Source of the DNA: Shewanella holmiensis
Lineage (GTDB): Bacteria; Pseudomonadota; Gammaproteobacteria; Enterobacterales; Shewanellaceae
Reading direction: 5' to 3'
NCBI RefSeq assembly: GCF_025370255.1
Contig: NZ_JAMTCD010000009.1
Coordinates: forward strand, 1-64,000
Length of the DNA: 64,000 nt
Numbering within the stretch: the stretch's first letter is position 1; every line of letters starts with the position of its first letter. Shown here piece after piece: positions 16,897 through 26,222 of the stretch. The position numbers were made by a program, and so were the translations under genes. A model generated the notes under the pieces. It did not search any database. It was not told the DNA's origin and saw nothing but the letters and a program-made list of their open reading frames with translations.

Positions 16897-18993
16897 TTAC
16901 TTACTATCATGACCATGGTGACGGTCATTGTGTGCTGGCTTGGCGACATCTTGCATATAGATAGCACGATTAGCTTCAATCACTTTATCTGACGGTAGTG
17001 GCACAATCTCGAATGCCGAATCAAATTCTGTCATCACTTTAGCTAAGGTTTCTAAGAAAGACGCATCACCTTTAATGTTAGCCGCTTTACTTGCAAGCAA
17101 GTCTTTAACCGTTGTTTGCTTAAGGTTCAGCTTAACGATGTCAGCTTGATTGATAGTCAAGGTTGCTGTTGCTGTGTCTTTTACTTTAGCAATTTTAGCG
17201 TTGCTTAAGTTACCGTTCGAAAGCTCCACCACGAAGATTTCTTTAGTATCTGGTAGCACCAAGTTAACTTCGAATGCATAATCTTGCGCTTTAATTGAAT
17301 CCACTTTAATCGCTAAATAATCCAGTAACGACCCGACTGGCATTTCAGCAATAACATCAGCAGAAGCCGTTTTAAGCGCACCCGCTTGACGACCAATACG
17401 CAGCTCCTGAGCCCCTGCAAGGTACACGTTTCTCCAACCTGCGCCTTCCGATTGATAACCTAACTGCTCATAAGTATCTGCCAGTAGCGAACGCGCATCA
17501 TTGTTGCTTGGGTTACTCACAACCACTTTGTTTAATGCTGTGGCAACGAAGTTGTATTCGCCTTTTGCGAAATCGGCCTTAGCATGCTTAAGCACAGCTT
17601 TTTCACCACCCATATACTCAACAAACTTAGCCGCTTCGGCTTTTGTTGGTAATGGATTGAGGTTAGCCGGGTTCATGTCAAAGTAACCTAGGTACATGTT
17701 ATATACGGCGCGTGCATTGTGCGAGTAAGTGCCATGGTAACCATTGGTATGCCATGCATCTTTGATTGATTGCGGTAATACTTTTTCAATTTCCCAACCA
17801 ATATCTTGCATCACTACACCATTGTTAGCTAGGCGCAGTGATTGGTTATGAACAAAGCCATAGTTGTCACGCTGAAGTTTTAAGAAATCATTAATATCAT
17901 TGTTGCTCCACACTGGTGAGCTGTGCGCTGAGAATAAGAACTCTGCTTCACCGCCCCATTCTTGGATCATGTTATTGATTTCTTTCGACCACTTAAGCGC
18001 ATCACGTACTTTAGCGCCGCGTAAAGTATACACATTGTGCATGCCTTTGTAGGTCACTTCCGCTGCCCAAATCGTCTTCATGCTGGGGATATAAGCGACG
18101 GCTTCTGATACAGCTTCGGTGCCTGATGCATCCATAAACACAATTTCTAAACCATCAATCACAACCGTTTCGAATTTGCTTTCAAGGTTGGTTTCATGGT
18201 GTGGTTGCACATAGGTGATCTCACCTTTAGCAATACCGTTTGATAAAGCGGCGTCTACGATTGTGGTTTCTGACGGCACCATAGTTGCGCCATATTGATA
18301 AGACGTGCGACGAGACATAGCATTACCCGCTAGTACATTTTCATCAACCATCTCTTTGGTGATATTGGCTGAACCGTATACTTTTACGTTAGGAAACATA
18401 TCTTGTATTCCACGAGACCCGCCAAAGTGATCACCATGCGAGTGCGAATAAACCATAGCAACGACAGGATCATTATTACCAAAAGGCAAGTTTTTAAGGG
18501 CGAAGGCTAACGAAGCTTTAGCTGATTCGCGTGTGGTTAGCGGGTCAAATACAATCCAACCATTATCGGTACGCACTAAGCTCATATTGGCTAAGTCAGT
18601 ACCACGAACTTGGAAAATGTTATCGTTCACCTGATATAAGCCATAGGCTTCATTGTTCATCTGCGCTTGACGATAAAGCGATGGATTGATGGTGTCTGGC
18701 GTTTTATCACCAATAAACTCATAGGCATCGGCTAATAGTGAAGCTGTTGCAGCATCAAGCGGGGCAATCAAGTTGGCGCGGCCTTCTTGAAACGATTTGG
18801 TATCGTCAAACTTTAATCCCTTAGCAAACTCATTATTGTACGCTTTGGTCGCCTCTGTTGCTGGCTTGCCTTGATACATAAATGAGGTTGTTAATGCATG
18901 TTCATCCTGGCCTGCAGCGTGGTCATGTGCCACAGCAGAATAGCTAAAAGACAAGCTTGAAATAACGATTGAAGCAATAACGGACTTGTTCAT
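16897..18993 (-). CDS. Alkyl sulfatase, metallo-beta-lactamase fold (SdsA1/BDS1 type)
   Basis: Class III sulfatase that hydrolyses primary alkyl sulfates such as dodecyl sulfate. The signal peptide (1-22, ending AVAHD) exports it. The binuclear zinc motif H184-S-H186-G-D188-H189 occurs in VYSHSHGDHFGG. Further blocks: the dimerisation region (DNYGFVHNQSLRLANNG, HGTYSHNARAVYNMYLGYFD, the substrate-pocket stretch) and a C-terminal SCP2-like lipid-binding domain (about 560-680). Length 698 aa agrees with the family. The C-terminus ends in a His-rich tail (HNDRHHGHDSK). A divergent LysR gene lies upstream. Confidence 0.94.
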   Translation of the reverse strand: MNKSVIASIVISSLSFSYSAVAHDHAAGQDEHALTTSFMYQGKPATEATKAYNNEFAKGLKFDDTKSFQEGRANLIAPLDAATASLLADAYEFIGDKTPDTINPSLYRQAQMNNEAYGLYQVNDNIFQVRGTDLANMSLVRTDNGWIVFDPLTTRESAKASLAFALKNLPFGNNDPVVAMVYSHSHGDHFGGSRGIQDMFPNVKVYGSANITKEMVDENVLAGNAMSRRTSYQYGATMVPSETTIVDAALSNGIAKGEITYVQPHHETNLESKFETVVIDGLEIVFMDASGTEAVSEAVAYIPSMKTIWAAEVTYKGMHNVYTLRGAKVRDALKWSKEINNMIQEWGGEAEFLFSAHSSPVWSNNDINDFLKLQRDNYGFVHNQSLRLANNGVVMQDIGWEIEKVLPQSIKDAWHTNGYHGTYSHNARAVYNMYLGYFDMNPANLNPLPTKAEAAKFVEYMGGEKAVLKHAKADFAKGEYNFVATALNKVVVSNPSNNDARSLLADTYEQLGYQSEGAGWRNVYLAGAQELRIGRQAGALKTASADVIAEMPVGSLLDYLAIKVDSIKAQDYAFEVNLVLPDTKEIFVVELSNGNLSNAKIAKVKDTATATLTINQADIVKLNLKQTTVKDLLASKAANIKGDASFLETLAKVMTEFDSAFEIVPLPSDKVIEANRAIYMQDVAKPAHNDRHHGHDSK

Positions 18994-19163
18994 AAATAAT
19001 CACCCATATTGAGGTTGCTACTTGATACCTAGTGAATAATGAAAATGCTCACTGGCTTAATTAGGTTTATCATAACCTGTTAACAATTTAGATAAACAAA
19101 GGTAACTATGGTTGACGATTAAGTTATACTTATGAATTGATGCAGACAGTATGATGAGAACTT

Positions 19164-20081
19164 ATGCCAAACAAAATTGATTTAAATCTCTATAGAGTGT
19201 TTTCACAGGTATACCATCACCAGTCGATCACCTTAGCTGCTGAACAGCTTGGCGTAACTCAAGCGGCGGTCAGTGGCTCGATTAAACGGTTATCACAGTT
19301 ATGCGGCCAAGACTTATTTATTCGTAATGGACGCGGTATTATCGCCACCCTATATGGCCATCAACTGATGGAGCAACTGATGCCTTCACTGGAGGTGTTA
19401 GAAGGATTGGTCGAAGACACCAAGGTATTTGACAGCAAAAGCTCTAACCAGCAATTCACGGTTCTAGCATTTGAGTCCATCACAGATCAATTGCTACCTC
19501 ATACTTTGCATTTGCAAAAGCTAGGTAATCCGCTAATCACCTTTAAAGATCAGAACACCAATGAAACACAAATCAATGAGGCACTATTTTCCCAGCAAGC
19601 CGATCTCGCCATTGATATTACCGATAGCCGCGATAACACCTTAATTTACCAACCCCTAGCCACTGATGAAATTGTATTAATTTGCCGCCATAATCATCCG
19701 CGCATTAACGGCAGTTTGACTGCTGAGCAATTTTTTTCTGAGCAACACATTAAGCTAAACCTCACCCGTGCAAATACCTCTATTGTTGATTTTTATGCGG
19801 AGAATAACCTGTCTACCCGCAAAGTGGTGGCAGAGTGTAACTCGTTACTCTCGTTAATTTCTTTGGTGGCTCAAAGTGATTGTATTGGCGCCTGTAGCAA
19901 ATCATTAGCCCATAAATACCAGCAGGCTTTTAATATTCAAATTATCGACATGCCGGTTAACATTAAACCGGTACAATTATCGTTAATTTGGCATAGACGG
20001 CAGCGTAATAATCCTGCGCATAAATGGCTACGCGACACCATCACTGAAATATACCGGCATCATATTGGTCTAACGCAATGA
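19164..20081 (+). CDS. LysR-family regulator, divergent from alkyl sulfatase
   Basis: Helix-turn-helix at about 3-62 (LNLYRVFSQVYHHQSITLAAEQLGVTQAAVSGSIKRL) and an effector-binding domain at about 90-300. The opening (IDLNLYRVF) is of the NodD/LeuO-like branch. It shares a 170-base promoter region with the sulfatase gene and is its most likely regulator (inference from position). Length 305 aa. Confidence 0.9.
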   Translation: MPNKIDLNLYRVFSQVYHHQSITLAAEQLGVTQAAVSGSIKRLSQLCGQDLFIRNGRGIIATLYGHQLMEQLMPSLEVLEGLVEDTKVFDSKSSNQQFTVLAFESITDQLLPHTLHLQKLGNPLITFKDQNTNETQINEALFSQQADLAIDITDSRDNTLIYQPLATDEIVLICRHNHPRINGSLTAEQFFSEQHIKLNLTRANTSIVDFYAENNLSTRKVVAECNSLLSLISLVAQSDCIGACSKSLAHKYQQAFNIQIIDMPVNIKPVQLSLIWHRRQRNNPAHKWLRDTITEIYRHHIGLTQ

Positions 20082-20126
20082 TGTTTTATCAATGAGCGAT
20101 AAACAGCTCACTGTTGAATAGCAACA

Positions 20127-20155
20127 AAAAAGCCTCGCATTGCGAGGCTGATTTA
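20127..20155 (+). terminator. Intrinsic terminator after lysR
   Basis: AGCCTCGCA pairs with TGCGAGGCT at 20131-20148, preceded by an A-run and followed by ATTTATT. It ends the lysR transcript and immediately precedes a copy of the dispersed repeat. Confidence 0.8.
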
Positions 20156-20229
20156 TTACACGTTAATGAAACGCAGTTAGCAAGATAAACGTCTGTTTGG
20201 TAAGCGTTTATTATCCCGGGCTGAGGTTA
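20154..20229. repeat. Dispersed 76-bp intergenic repeat, copy A
   Basis: Matches 60175-60250 at 70 of 76 positions without gaps. Internal inverted arms AAACGC and GCGTTT about 30 bases apart would fold into a hairpin. It lies between the lysR terminator and the S9 peptidase stop codon. The end CTGAGGTTA recurs at 5931-5937 and 23070-23078. Confidence 0.9.
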
Positions 20230-20239
20230 TTTAATCAGA

Positions 20240-22708
20240 CTATTTTTTGGTATCTGGATAAAGGGTATTCCACCACTCTGGCTCGCCTTTCAGCTGTAAA
20301 TCAAACCATGCCATTGTGGTGTCCCACCAGTCAAAACGTATATTACGCGCACTGATTTGGTGGTCTTGACCGGCAAACTCGACCAATTCAACATCTTTAT
20401 TTAATAACTTAAGCGCGGTATACATGTAATGACTTTCGCCAACGGGTACGTTGGTATCAGCATCACCGTGGATCAATAATAGCGGTGTAGTAATTTTATC
20501 AGCATTGTATAGCGGGCTTTGATCTACGTATAACTCACGGTTATTCCATGGAAAACTGCCACGACTGGCCACACCTGAATAACCATAGCCCCACCAGCCA
20601 TGCCCCCAGTAAGAAGACAAGTTACTGATACCAGCATGAGACATAGAGGCGGCAAAAATATCCGTTTGGGTAGCTAAATACATGGTCATAAAGCCACCAT
20701 ACGACGCGCCCATATTGCCCACTTTCTTAGGATCAACGGCGGTGTAAGCCTGCAAGAACGCTTGAGTTCCCTCAATAATGTCGTCAGCAGAGTGTTTACC
20801 CCAGGCATTAACATGACGACCACTGAATGCTTGACCATAACCAGTGGCACCACTGGGTTGCAGCACATAAACCACATAGCCTTGTGCCGCCCATAAATTA
20901 AATGGCCAACGTCCGCTAAAGTTTCGGCCTACTGGTGAGGTACCGCCATAGTAATACACTAACGCGGGATACTTTTTAGTGGCGTCATAATCCACCGGTA
21001 AATACACTCGACCATCAATCAATTGACCTTGCTTATTAGTAAAGTCAAAATCTTCCATTTGGCCTAAACGTGTGGTGGCATAACTGGTGACTTTACTATC
21101 AAATAGCATCAGCTTGCGATTGGATTTGATATTCATCACGTATGCTTGTTGCGGCACAGTGGCCGATGTTCCGGCATAAACTATGGTAGGTAAAGCTTGA
21201 TCGGTTGCAATACCAAAACTATCGACCATTTCAACGCCCGTGTCGATTTTACTGAACTTGTTTTGGCTTTTATCGAAGAAATACAATGGGGCAAAATCCC
21301 CTTCTATTACAGATAAAATTAAGTCTCTACCCGCAACCGCTGTCATACTGGTAATTGCGGGGTCAAACTCTTTACTAAGGGCTGTCACTTGCTGGTTCTT
21401 AGTTTCACGCCAATATAATTGACCATCATAGTCATTAACTTCCAGCGCAGGATCTTGCTTGCCTAAGCCATCCATAAAGGTAGGGCCAGCCAAAATAAAC
21501 ATGCCATTTTCGCCATAGAGCGCGCCGCCAAAGGTGCGATACTCACCAATTAAGGTTTCAGATAAAGTGGCAAGATCAAGTTCCACTAATTGTGAAAGAC
21601 TATGGGCCGGCTCAGCATAATCAACCACCGCGCGGGTCAATAACAGCTTACCTAAGCGAATATCGCTATCGAGTAAGTCGCTGCTTTGCTTAGACTCCGT
21701 TAATTGTCTCATTGCGCCAGATGCCAGATCTAACTGATAGATTTGGCTGTTATTACGCCAATAGCTCCAGCGGTCTTCCAGTGCTTGATAGCGCTTTGAG
21801 GTGGCTTTTTCGTCAGCTTTAAAGGTTTTTTGCCAGCTAAATAACAAGGTATCGCCATACCAGTGTAAACCAGAGACATTTTCAACTTTGTCAGCAGCCA
21901 CTTTTAGTGATAAATCGGCGATATTTAACAACACAATTTGCTGGCCAACCACATAAGCCAACTGCTTGCTATCTGTTGAGAATGCGCTGCTTTGCGGCAA
22001 GCTGTCTTGCCAACGGTAAAGCACTTGGTTGCTAGCAACATCACGTAACTCGGTAACAGAAATGGCCTTATCACCTTCACTCGGGGAGTATTCAACCGTT
22101 GATTGCAGTAAGTATTTACCATTTGGCGATAACTGCATACTGCTAATCGTTTTTGCATCAAATAACTGCTGTGCTGACACTCTGTGCGTGTCTTGCTTAA
22201 CAAAACTCAGCACATCAACATCACTGTTACCTTGCCAATCTAAACTGAATGGCACCTCAGCTTGCTGGCCATCAGCCAATACAATGAGTTGATAATCACC
22301 ATTAGCTAACTCCAGTGGCACTTCATCAGCTGATTTAACAAGTTGGCCATTTAAATACACTTGTGGGTTTTCAAGCCCTTTTATTTTGAGTGTACCTTGA
22401 GTAAATCGCTGAGTGGATAGCGGAAGTTGGTAAGCTAACCAGCCCTCGCCTTCGGCCTTTTCAACCGCTGATTGCCAGGTTAATGGCTGATTAAAAACTA
22501 ATACTGGTTGAGTGGTATCAGGCTGGGTTAACTTTGCAACAAAATTGGCTCGTAACGCATCTGCATGAGCACTTTTAGATAACGGCGCAGCGCTTTTTTG
22601 GTTAACAGGACCTAGACGCTGAATATGGTTAAGATCGATTTCGGCGCCATGCGCCATGCCAGCAACTGCTATGGCTAAACTGGTCAAAACCAGTGTAAAA
22701 GCTTTCAT
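20240..22708 (-). CDS. S9-family prolyl oligopeptidase, dipeptidyl-peptidase-like
   Basis: Exported serine peptidase of 822 aa. Signal peptide at 1-22 (AIAVAGMAHGAE). The middle (about 180-540) carries beta-propeller-like repeats with DLASGAMRQL and KYLLQS blocks. The C-terminal alpha/beta hydrolase has the nucleophile S669 in GASYGGFMT, Asp in HGDADTNVPV and His in GQDHQ. It probably removes dipeptides from peptides in the periplasm; exact specificity is unknown. AAAGGA before the ATG supports the start. It stands alone with its own promoter region. Confidence 0.92.
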   Translation of the reverse strand: MKAFTLVLTSLAIAVAGMAHGAEIDLNHIQRLGPVNQKSAAPLSKSAHADALRANFVAKLTQPDTTQPVLVFNQPLTWQSAVEKAEGEGWLAYQLPLSTQRFTQGTLKIKGLENPQVYLNGQLVKSADEVPLELANGDYQLIVLADGQQAEVPFSLDWQGNSDVDVLSFVKQDTHRVSAQQLFDAKTISSMQLSPNGKYLLQSTVEYSPSEGDKAISVTELRDVASNQVLYRWQDSLPQSSAFSTDSKQLAYVVGQQIVLLNIADLSLKVAADKVENVSGLHWYGDTLLFSWQKTFKADEKATSKRYQALEDRWSYWRNNSQIYQLDLASGAMRQLTESKQSSDLLDSDIRLGKLLLTRAVVDYAEPAHSLSQLVELDLATLSETLIGEYRTFGGALYGENGMFILAGPTFMDGLGKQDPALEVNDYDGQLYWRETKNQQVTALSKEFDPAITSMTAVAGRDLILSVIEGDFAPLYFFDKSQNKFSKIDTGVEMVDSFGIATDQALPTIVYAGTSATVPQQAYVMNIKSNRKLMLFDSKVTSYATTRLGQMEDFDFTNKQGQLIDGRVYLPVDYDATKKYPALVYYYGGTSPVGRNFSGRWPFNLWAAQGYVVYVLQPSGATGYGQAFSGRHVNAWGKHSADDIIEGTQAFLQAYTAVDPKKVGNMGASYGGFMTMYLATQTDIFAASMSHAGISNLSSYWGHGWWGYGYSGVASRGSFPWNNRELYVDQSPLYNADKITTPLLLIHGDADTNVPVGESHYMYTALKLLNKDVELVEFAGQDHQISARNIRFDWWDTTMAWFDLQLKGEPEWWNTLYPDTKK

Positions 22709-22851
22709 GGAAAGTCCTTTTATAGGTTATTTTTATGAACTGAAATGTTGAAAAAATAAGGTGTGCTAAGTCATGTAATTGTAACATTTTGACAAAAACG
22801 GCCTAAAAATGCATCTGTTTTCGGGTTTAAAGTAAACATAGTTCTACAAGC

Positions 22852-22986
22852 TAATGTAAATTCCCTGATACCGACTAAGATCGGCTTTAACATCACGACC
22901 GTATTTTCTGTAAAGTGACCTTTGGTTTACTGGTAGCAGGCGTGTTGTACTCATTGTGGAAAACCCGAGATCAATCGCCAGCCTAG
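22852..22986 (+). pseudogene. Possible remnant of a membrane-protein C-terminus
   Basis: A short coding-like tail reads VTFGLLVAGVLYSLWKTRDQ and stops at 22984-22986. Just upstream, one frame over, IGFNITTVFSVK abuts it, so the two could be one relic joined by a frameshift around 22914. There is no start codon or ribosome site. The hydrophobic helix followed by a basic/polar end is typical of a permease C-terminus. The family is not recognised and chance cannot be excluded. Confidence 0.3.
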
Positions 22987-23018
22987 GTGCTCTGTTTTAT
23001 CCTTGCGATGGTGGAAGT

Positions 23019-23050
23019 AAAAAGCCCTTAATCATTTTAAGGGCTTTTTT
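23019..23050 (-). terminator. Intrinsic terminator after cusA
   Basis: AAAAGCCCTTAA pairs with TTAAGGGCTTTT around a short loop. It lies 26 bases beyond the cusA stop on the minus strand, with T-runs on both sides. Confidence 0.8.
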
Positions 23051-23065
23051 ATTTATCTCTTAGCT

Positions 23066-23080
23066 CGAGTTGAGGTTACT
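23066..23080. repeat. Partial copy of dispersed repeat end at cusA stop codon
   Basis: CGAGTTGAGGTTACT resembles the right end of the 76-bp repeat (CGAATTGAGGTTACT at 60238-60252) with one mismatch. It overlaps the cusA stop codon. The rest of the repeat is not visible. Confidence 0.35.
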
Positions 23081-26000
23081 TGGCCATCTTACGACCGTAT
23101 ATCAGTAAATATATCGCCGGTATAACAAACAAGGATAACAGCGGCGCAGTCACCATACCGCCGACCATAGGCGCGGCGATTTTTTGCATCACTTCATTAC
23201 CCGTACCACTGCCCCACATAATGGGTAATAAGCCAAAGAAAATCGTTGCCACTGTCATGGCTTTTGGACGTATCCGCATTACCGCACCATGAATTAACGC
23301 TTCGGTTAAATCTGAACGGTGATTGTATTGTCCTGCCGCCTGACGGTCTTTAATACTGTTGTTGAGGTAAACTTGCATCACCACCCCAAACTCAGCGGCA
23401 ACACCCGCTAAGGCGATCATGCCGACCGACACAGCAACCGAGAAGTTAAAGTCGAGTAAATACAACAGCCAAGCGCTACCCACTAATGAAAATGGCAAAC
23501 TGAGCATGATCACCGACGCCTGCACGAATGAGCTAAATGTCATCATCAACAACATAAAGATCACCATTAGCATCAATGGCACCACCAGCTTCATTTTCGC
23601 TTCAACGCGCTGCATATATTCATATTGCCCAGCAAAGGTGTAGCTGTAACGCGGCGGTAAATTAATTTGCTCATCTAACGCGGTACGCGCCATTTTGATG
23701 TATTCACCAATCGAGATATCTTGTAAATCAATAAATACCCAACTGATTAAACGGCCATTTTCACTGGCCAACATAGGTGCACCATCACTGATGGTAATAC
23801 TGGCTAAATTACCCAAAGGCAAATATTTACCTGTCTTGGTTAGTACGGGTAAATCTTTCAGCTTTTCAATATTGTCACGGAGCTCGCGCGGATAACGAAT
23901 ATTAATCGGGTAGCGCTCTTGCCCTTGAATGGATTGACCCACTTGCATACCGCCAATGGCCATTTGCACCACATCCTGTATGTCTTTTAAGGTCATGCCA
24001 TAACGAGCCGCATTTTTAAGGTCGGGTTCAATATCAATATAACGGCCGCCACTGGTGCGTTGCGCAAAGGCAGAAGAGGTGCCAGGTAACTTACTGACTA
24101 CCGCTTCAATTTCAGTGCCGATACGCTGAAGTTCATTAATATCTGCCCCTGATATTTTGATGCCTACGGGGGTTCTTACCCCTGTTGATAACATATCTAT
24201 ACGGGTTTTAATCGGCTGTACCCACGCATTGGTGATACCAGGCACTTTGACGGTTTTTTGCAGCTCACTAATAATGCCCTCCAAAGTCATGCCTTCACGC
24301 CAGGTATCCCGTGGATTTAGCATGATGGTGGTTTCCAGCATAGTGAGTGGTGCGGGGTCAGTAGCGGTAATCGCACGGCCAACCTTACCAAACACTCGTT
24401 TCACTTCAGGAACCGTTTTAATCAACCTGTCGGTTTGTTGTAATATTTCCGCCGCTTTACCCGAGCTGACGCCAGGTAAGGTAGTGGGCATGTACAGTAA
24501 GTCACCCTCTTCGAGTGACGGCATAAACTCGCTGCCCATTTTTGTCATCGGGTATACCGCACTGCCGAGCGCCATAATGGCCACTAATATGGTCATTTTA
24601 GGAAAGCGCAGCACCACGCGTAACAGCGGTTCATACATGGCAATTAATAGGCGACTGAGTGGGTTTTTCTTTTCCGCAGGAATTTTACCGCGCACAAGAT
24701 AACCCATCAGCACTGGAATTAAGGTGATTGCCAATATTGCCGATGCCGCCATAGCAAAGGTTTTAGTAAAGGCTAACGGATGGAATAAACGTCCTTCCTG
24801 CGCTTCAAGCGCAAACACAGGCACAAAGCTTAGGGTAATAATCAACAAGCTGAAAAACAGTGCGGGCCCCACTTCAACGGATGCTTGTCTTACTAGCTCC
24901 CAATGAGCTTCTCCCGTAGGCGTTTCACCATCATGTTGGTCACGGTAATGCTCAAGATGTTTATGGACGTTTTCTACCATCACAATGGCGGCATCAACCA
25001 CCGCACCTATCGCAATCGCAATCCCGCCTAGACTCATAATATTGGCATTGACACCAATCATGTTCATCACGATAAAGCTGACCAAAATTGAAATGGGTAA
25101 TGAAATGATCGCCACTAAGGTTGAGCGGGCATGCAATAAGAAAATCAGGCAAATAAAGCCGACCACCAGCATTTCTTCTAACACTTTGTGTTTGAGGTTA
25201 TCCACCGAGTTTAAGATGAGCTCAGAGCGATCATAGGTGATCACTAACTCAACACCTTCGGGTAAACCGTTTTCAATTTCGGCTAGTTTGGCTTTAACGT
25301 TGTTAATGGTAGCGAGGGCATTTTCGCCATAACGCATCACCACAATACCGCCCACAACTTCGCCCTGACCATCAAGCTCGGCAATGCCTCTTCGCGCCGC
25401 AGGACCCGTTCGCAGTTGCGCCACATCTTTCATTAATACTGGCGTGCCAGATTCCGCCACTATACCCAAGGGAATTTCGGCAAAGTCTTCTAAAGTTTGT
25501 CGATAACCGGACGAGCTGATCATGTATTCAGCTTCGGCCATTTCAATCACCGAGCCACCAGTAGAGCTATTAGAGTTATCGAGTGCGTTCCTCACCGTCA
25601 TTAAATCAATTTGATACAGTGCTAACTTATGAGGGTCGACAATAATTTGGTAAGACTGCTCCATACCGCCAATGGTGGCGATCTCTGAAACACCCTCAAC
25701 ACTTTGCAATTCTAATTTTAAAAACCAGTCCTGCAGCGAGCGTAATTGGGCTAAATCATGCTTACCTTTACGATCAACAAGGGCATATTGAAATACCCAA
25801 CCCACACCAGAGGCATCAGGCCCTAATGAAGGCGTCACATTGGGCGGCAATTGCCCTTGGGTTTGCGATAAATACTCTAAAACCCGTGACCTAGCCCAAT
25901 AAATATCTGTGCCATCTTCAAAAATGATATACACATAAGAATCGCCAAACATCGAAAAACCACGCACGGTTTTGGCACCCGGTACGGCTAGCATCGCTGT

Positions 26001-26210
26001 CGACAATGGGTAGGTAATTTGGTCTTCAACTAACTGAGGGGTTTGCCCTGGATAGGAGGTTTTTACAATCACCTGCACATCAGATAAATCAGGTAAGGCA
26101 TCTAAAGGTGTCATCCGCATGGCTTGATAGCCAATTAACGCAATGACCACGGTCATTAACAACACCATGGCTCGCTGCTTAATCGACGCACTAATTATTT
26201 TTTCTAACAT
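23076..26210 (-). CDS. cusA: Heavy-metal RND efflux transporter, CusA/SilA type
   Basis: Inner-membrane proton-driven pump of 1044 aa with 12 helices and two large periplasmic loops. TM4 reads GAVVDAAIVMVENVHKHLE, the form found in CusA rather than in CzcA divalent-cation pumps, so Cu(I)/Ag(I) is the likely cargo. The opening helix (IISASIKQRAMVLLMTVVIALIGY) and TSYPGQTPQLVEDQITYPL follow the family. GGAG precedes the ATG. It begins 12 bases after cusB. No cusC-like outer-membrane factor is present nearby. Confidence 0.94.
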   Translation of the reverse strand: MLEKIISASIKQRAMVLLMTVVIALIGYQAMRMTPLDALPDLSDVQVIVKTSYPGQTPQLVEDQITYPLSTAMLAVPGAKTVRGFSMFGDSYVYIIFEDGTDIYWARSRVLEYLSQTQGQLPPNVTPSLGPDASGVGWVFQYALVDRKGKHDLAQLRSLQDWFLKLELQSVEGVSEIATIGGMEQSYQIIVDPHKLALYQIDLMTVRNALDNSNSSTGGSVIEMAEAEYMISSSGYRQTLEDFAEIPLGIVAESGTPVLMKDVAQLRTGPAARRGIAELDGQGEVVGGIVVMRYGENALATINNVKAKLAEIENGLPEGVELVITYDRSELILNSVDNLKHKVLEEMLVVGFICLIFLLHARSTLVAIISLPISILVSFIVMNMIGVNANIMSLGGIAIAIGAVVDAAIVMVENVHKHLEHYRDQHDGETPTGEAHWELVRQASVEVGPALFFSLLIITLSFVPVFALEAQEGRLFHPLAFTKTFAMAASAILAITLIPVLMGYLVRGKIPAEKKNPLSRLLIAMYEPLLRVVLRFPKMTILVAIMALGSAVYPMTKMGSEFMPSLEEGDLLYMPTTLPGVSSGKAAEILQQTDRLIKTVPEVKRVFGKVGRAITATDPAPLTMLETTIMLNPRDTWREGMTLEGIISELQKTVKVPGITNAWVQPIKTRIDMLSTGVRTPVGIKISGADINELQRIGTEIEAVVSKLPGTSSAFAQRTSGGRYIDIEPDLKNAARYGMTLKDIQDVVQMAIGGMQVGQSIQGQERYPINIRYPRELRDNIEKLKDLPVLTKTGKYLPLGNLASITISDGAPMLASENGRLISWVFIDLQDISIGEYIKMARTALDEQINLPPRYSYTFAGQYEYMQRVEAKMKLVVPLMLMVIFMLLMMTFSSFVQASVIMLSLPFSLVGSAWLLYLLDFNFSVAVSVGMIALAGVAAEFGVVMQVYLNNSIKDRQAAGQYNHRSDLTEALIHGAVMRIRPKAMTVATIFFGLLPIMWGSGTGNEVMQKIAAPMVGGMVTAPLLSLFVIPAIYLLIYGRKMAK

Positions 26211-26222
26211 AGTGAGCTCCGA

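Noticed and set aside
24157..24702. Plus-strand 181-codon frame inside cusA
   Set aside because: Antisense to a well-conserved RND gene; codon pattern reflects cusA on the other strand.
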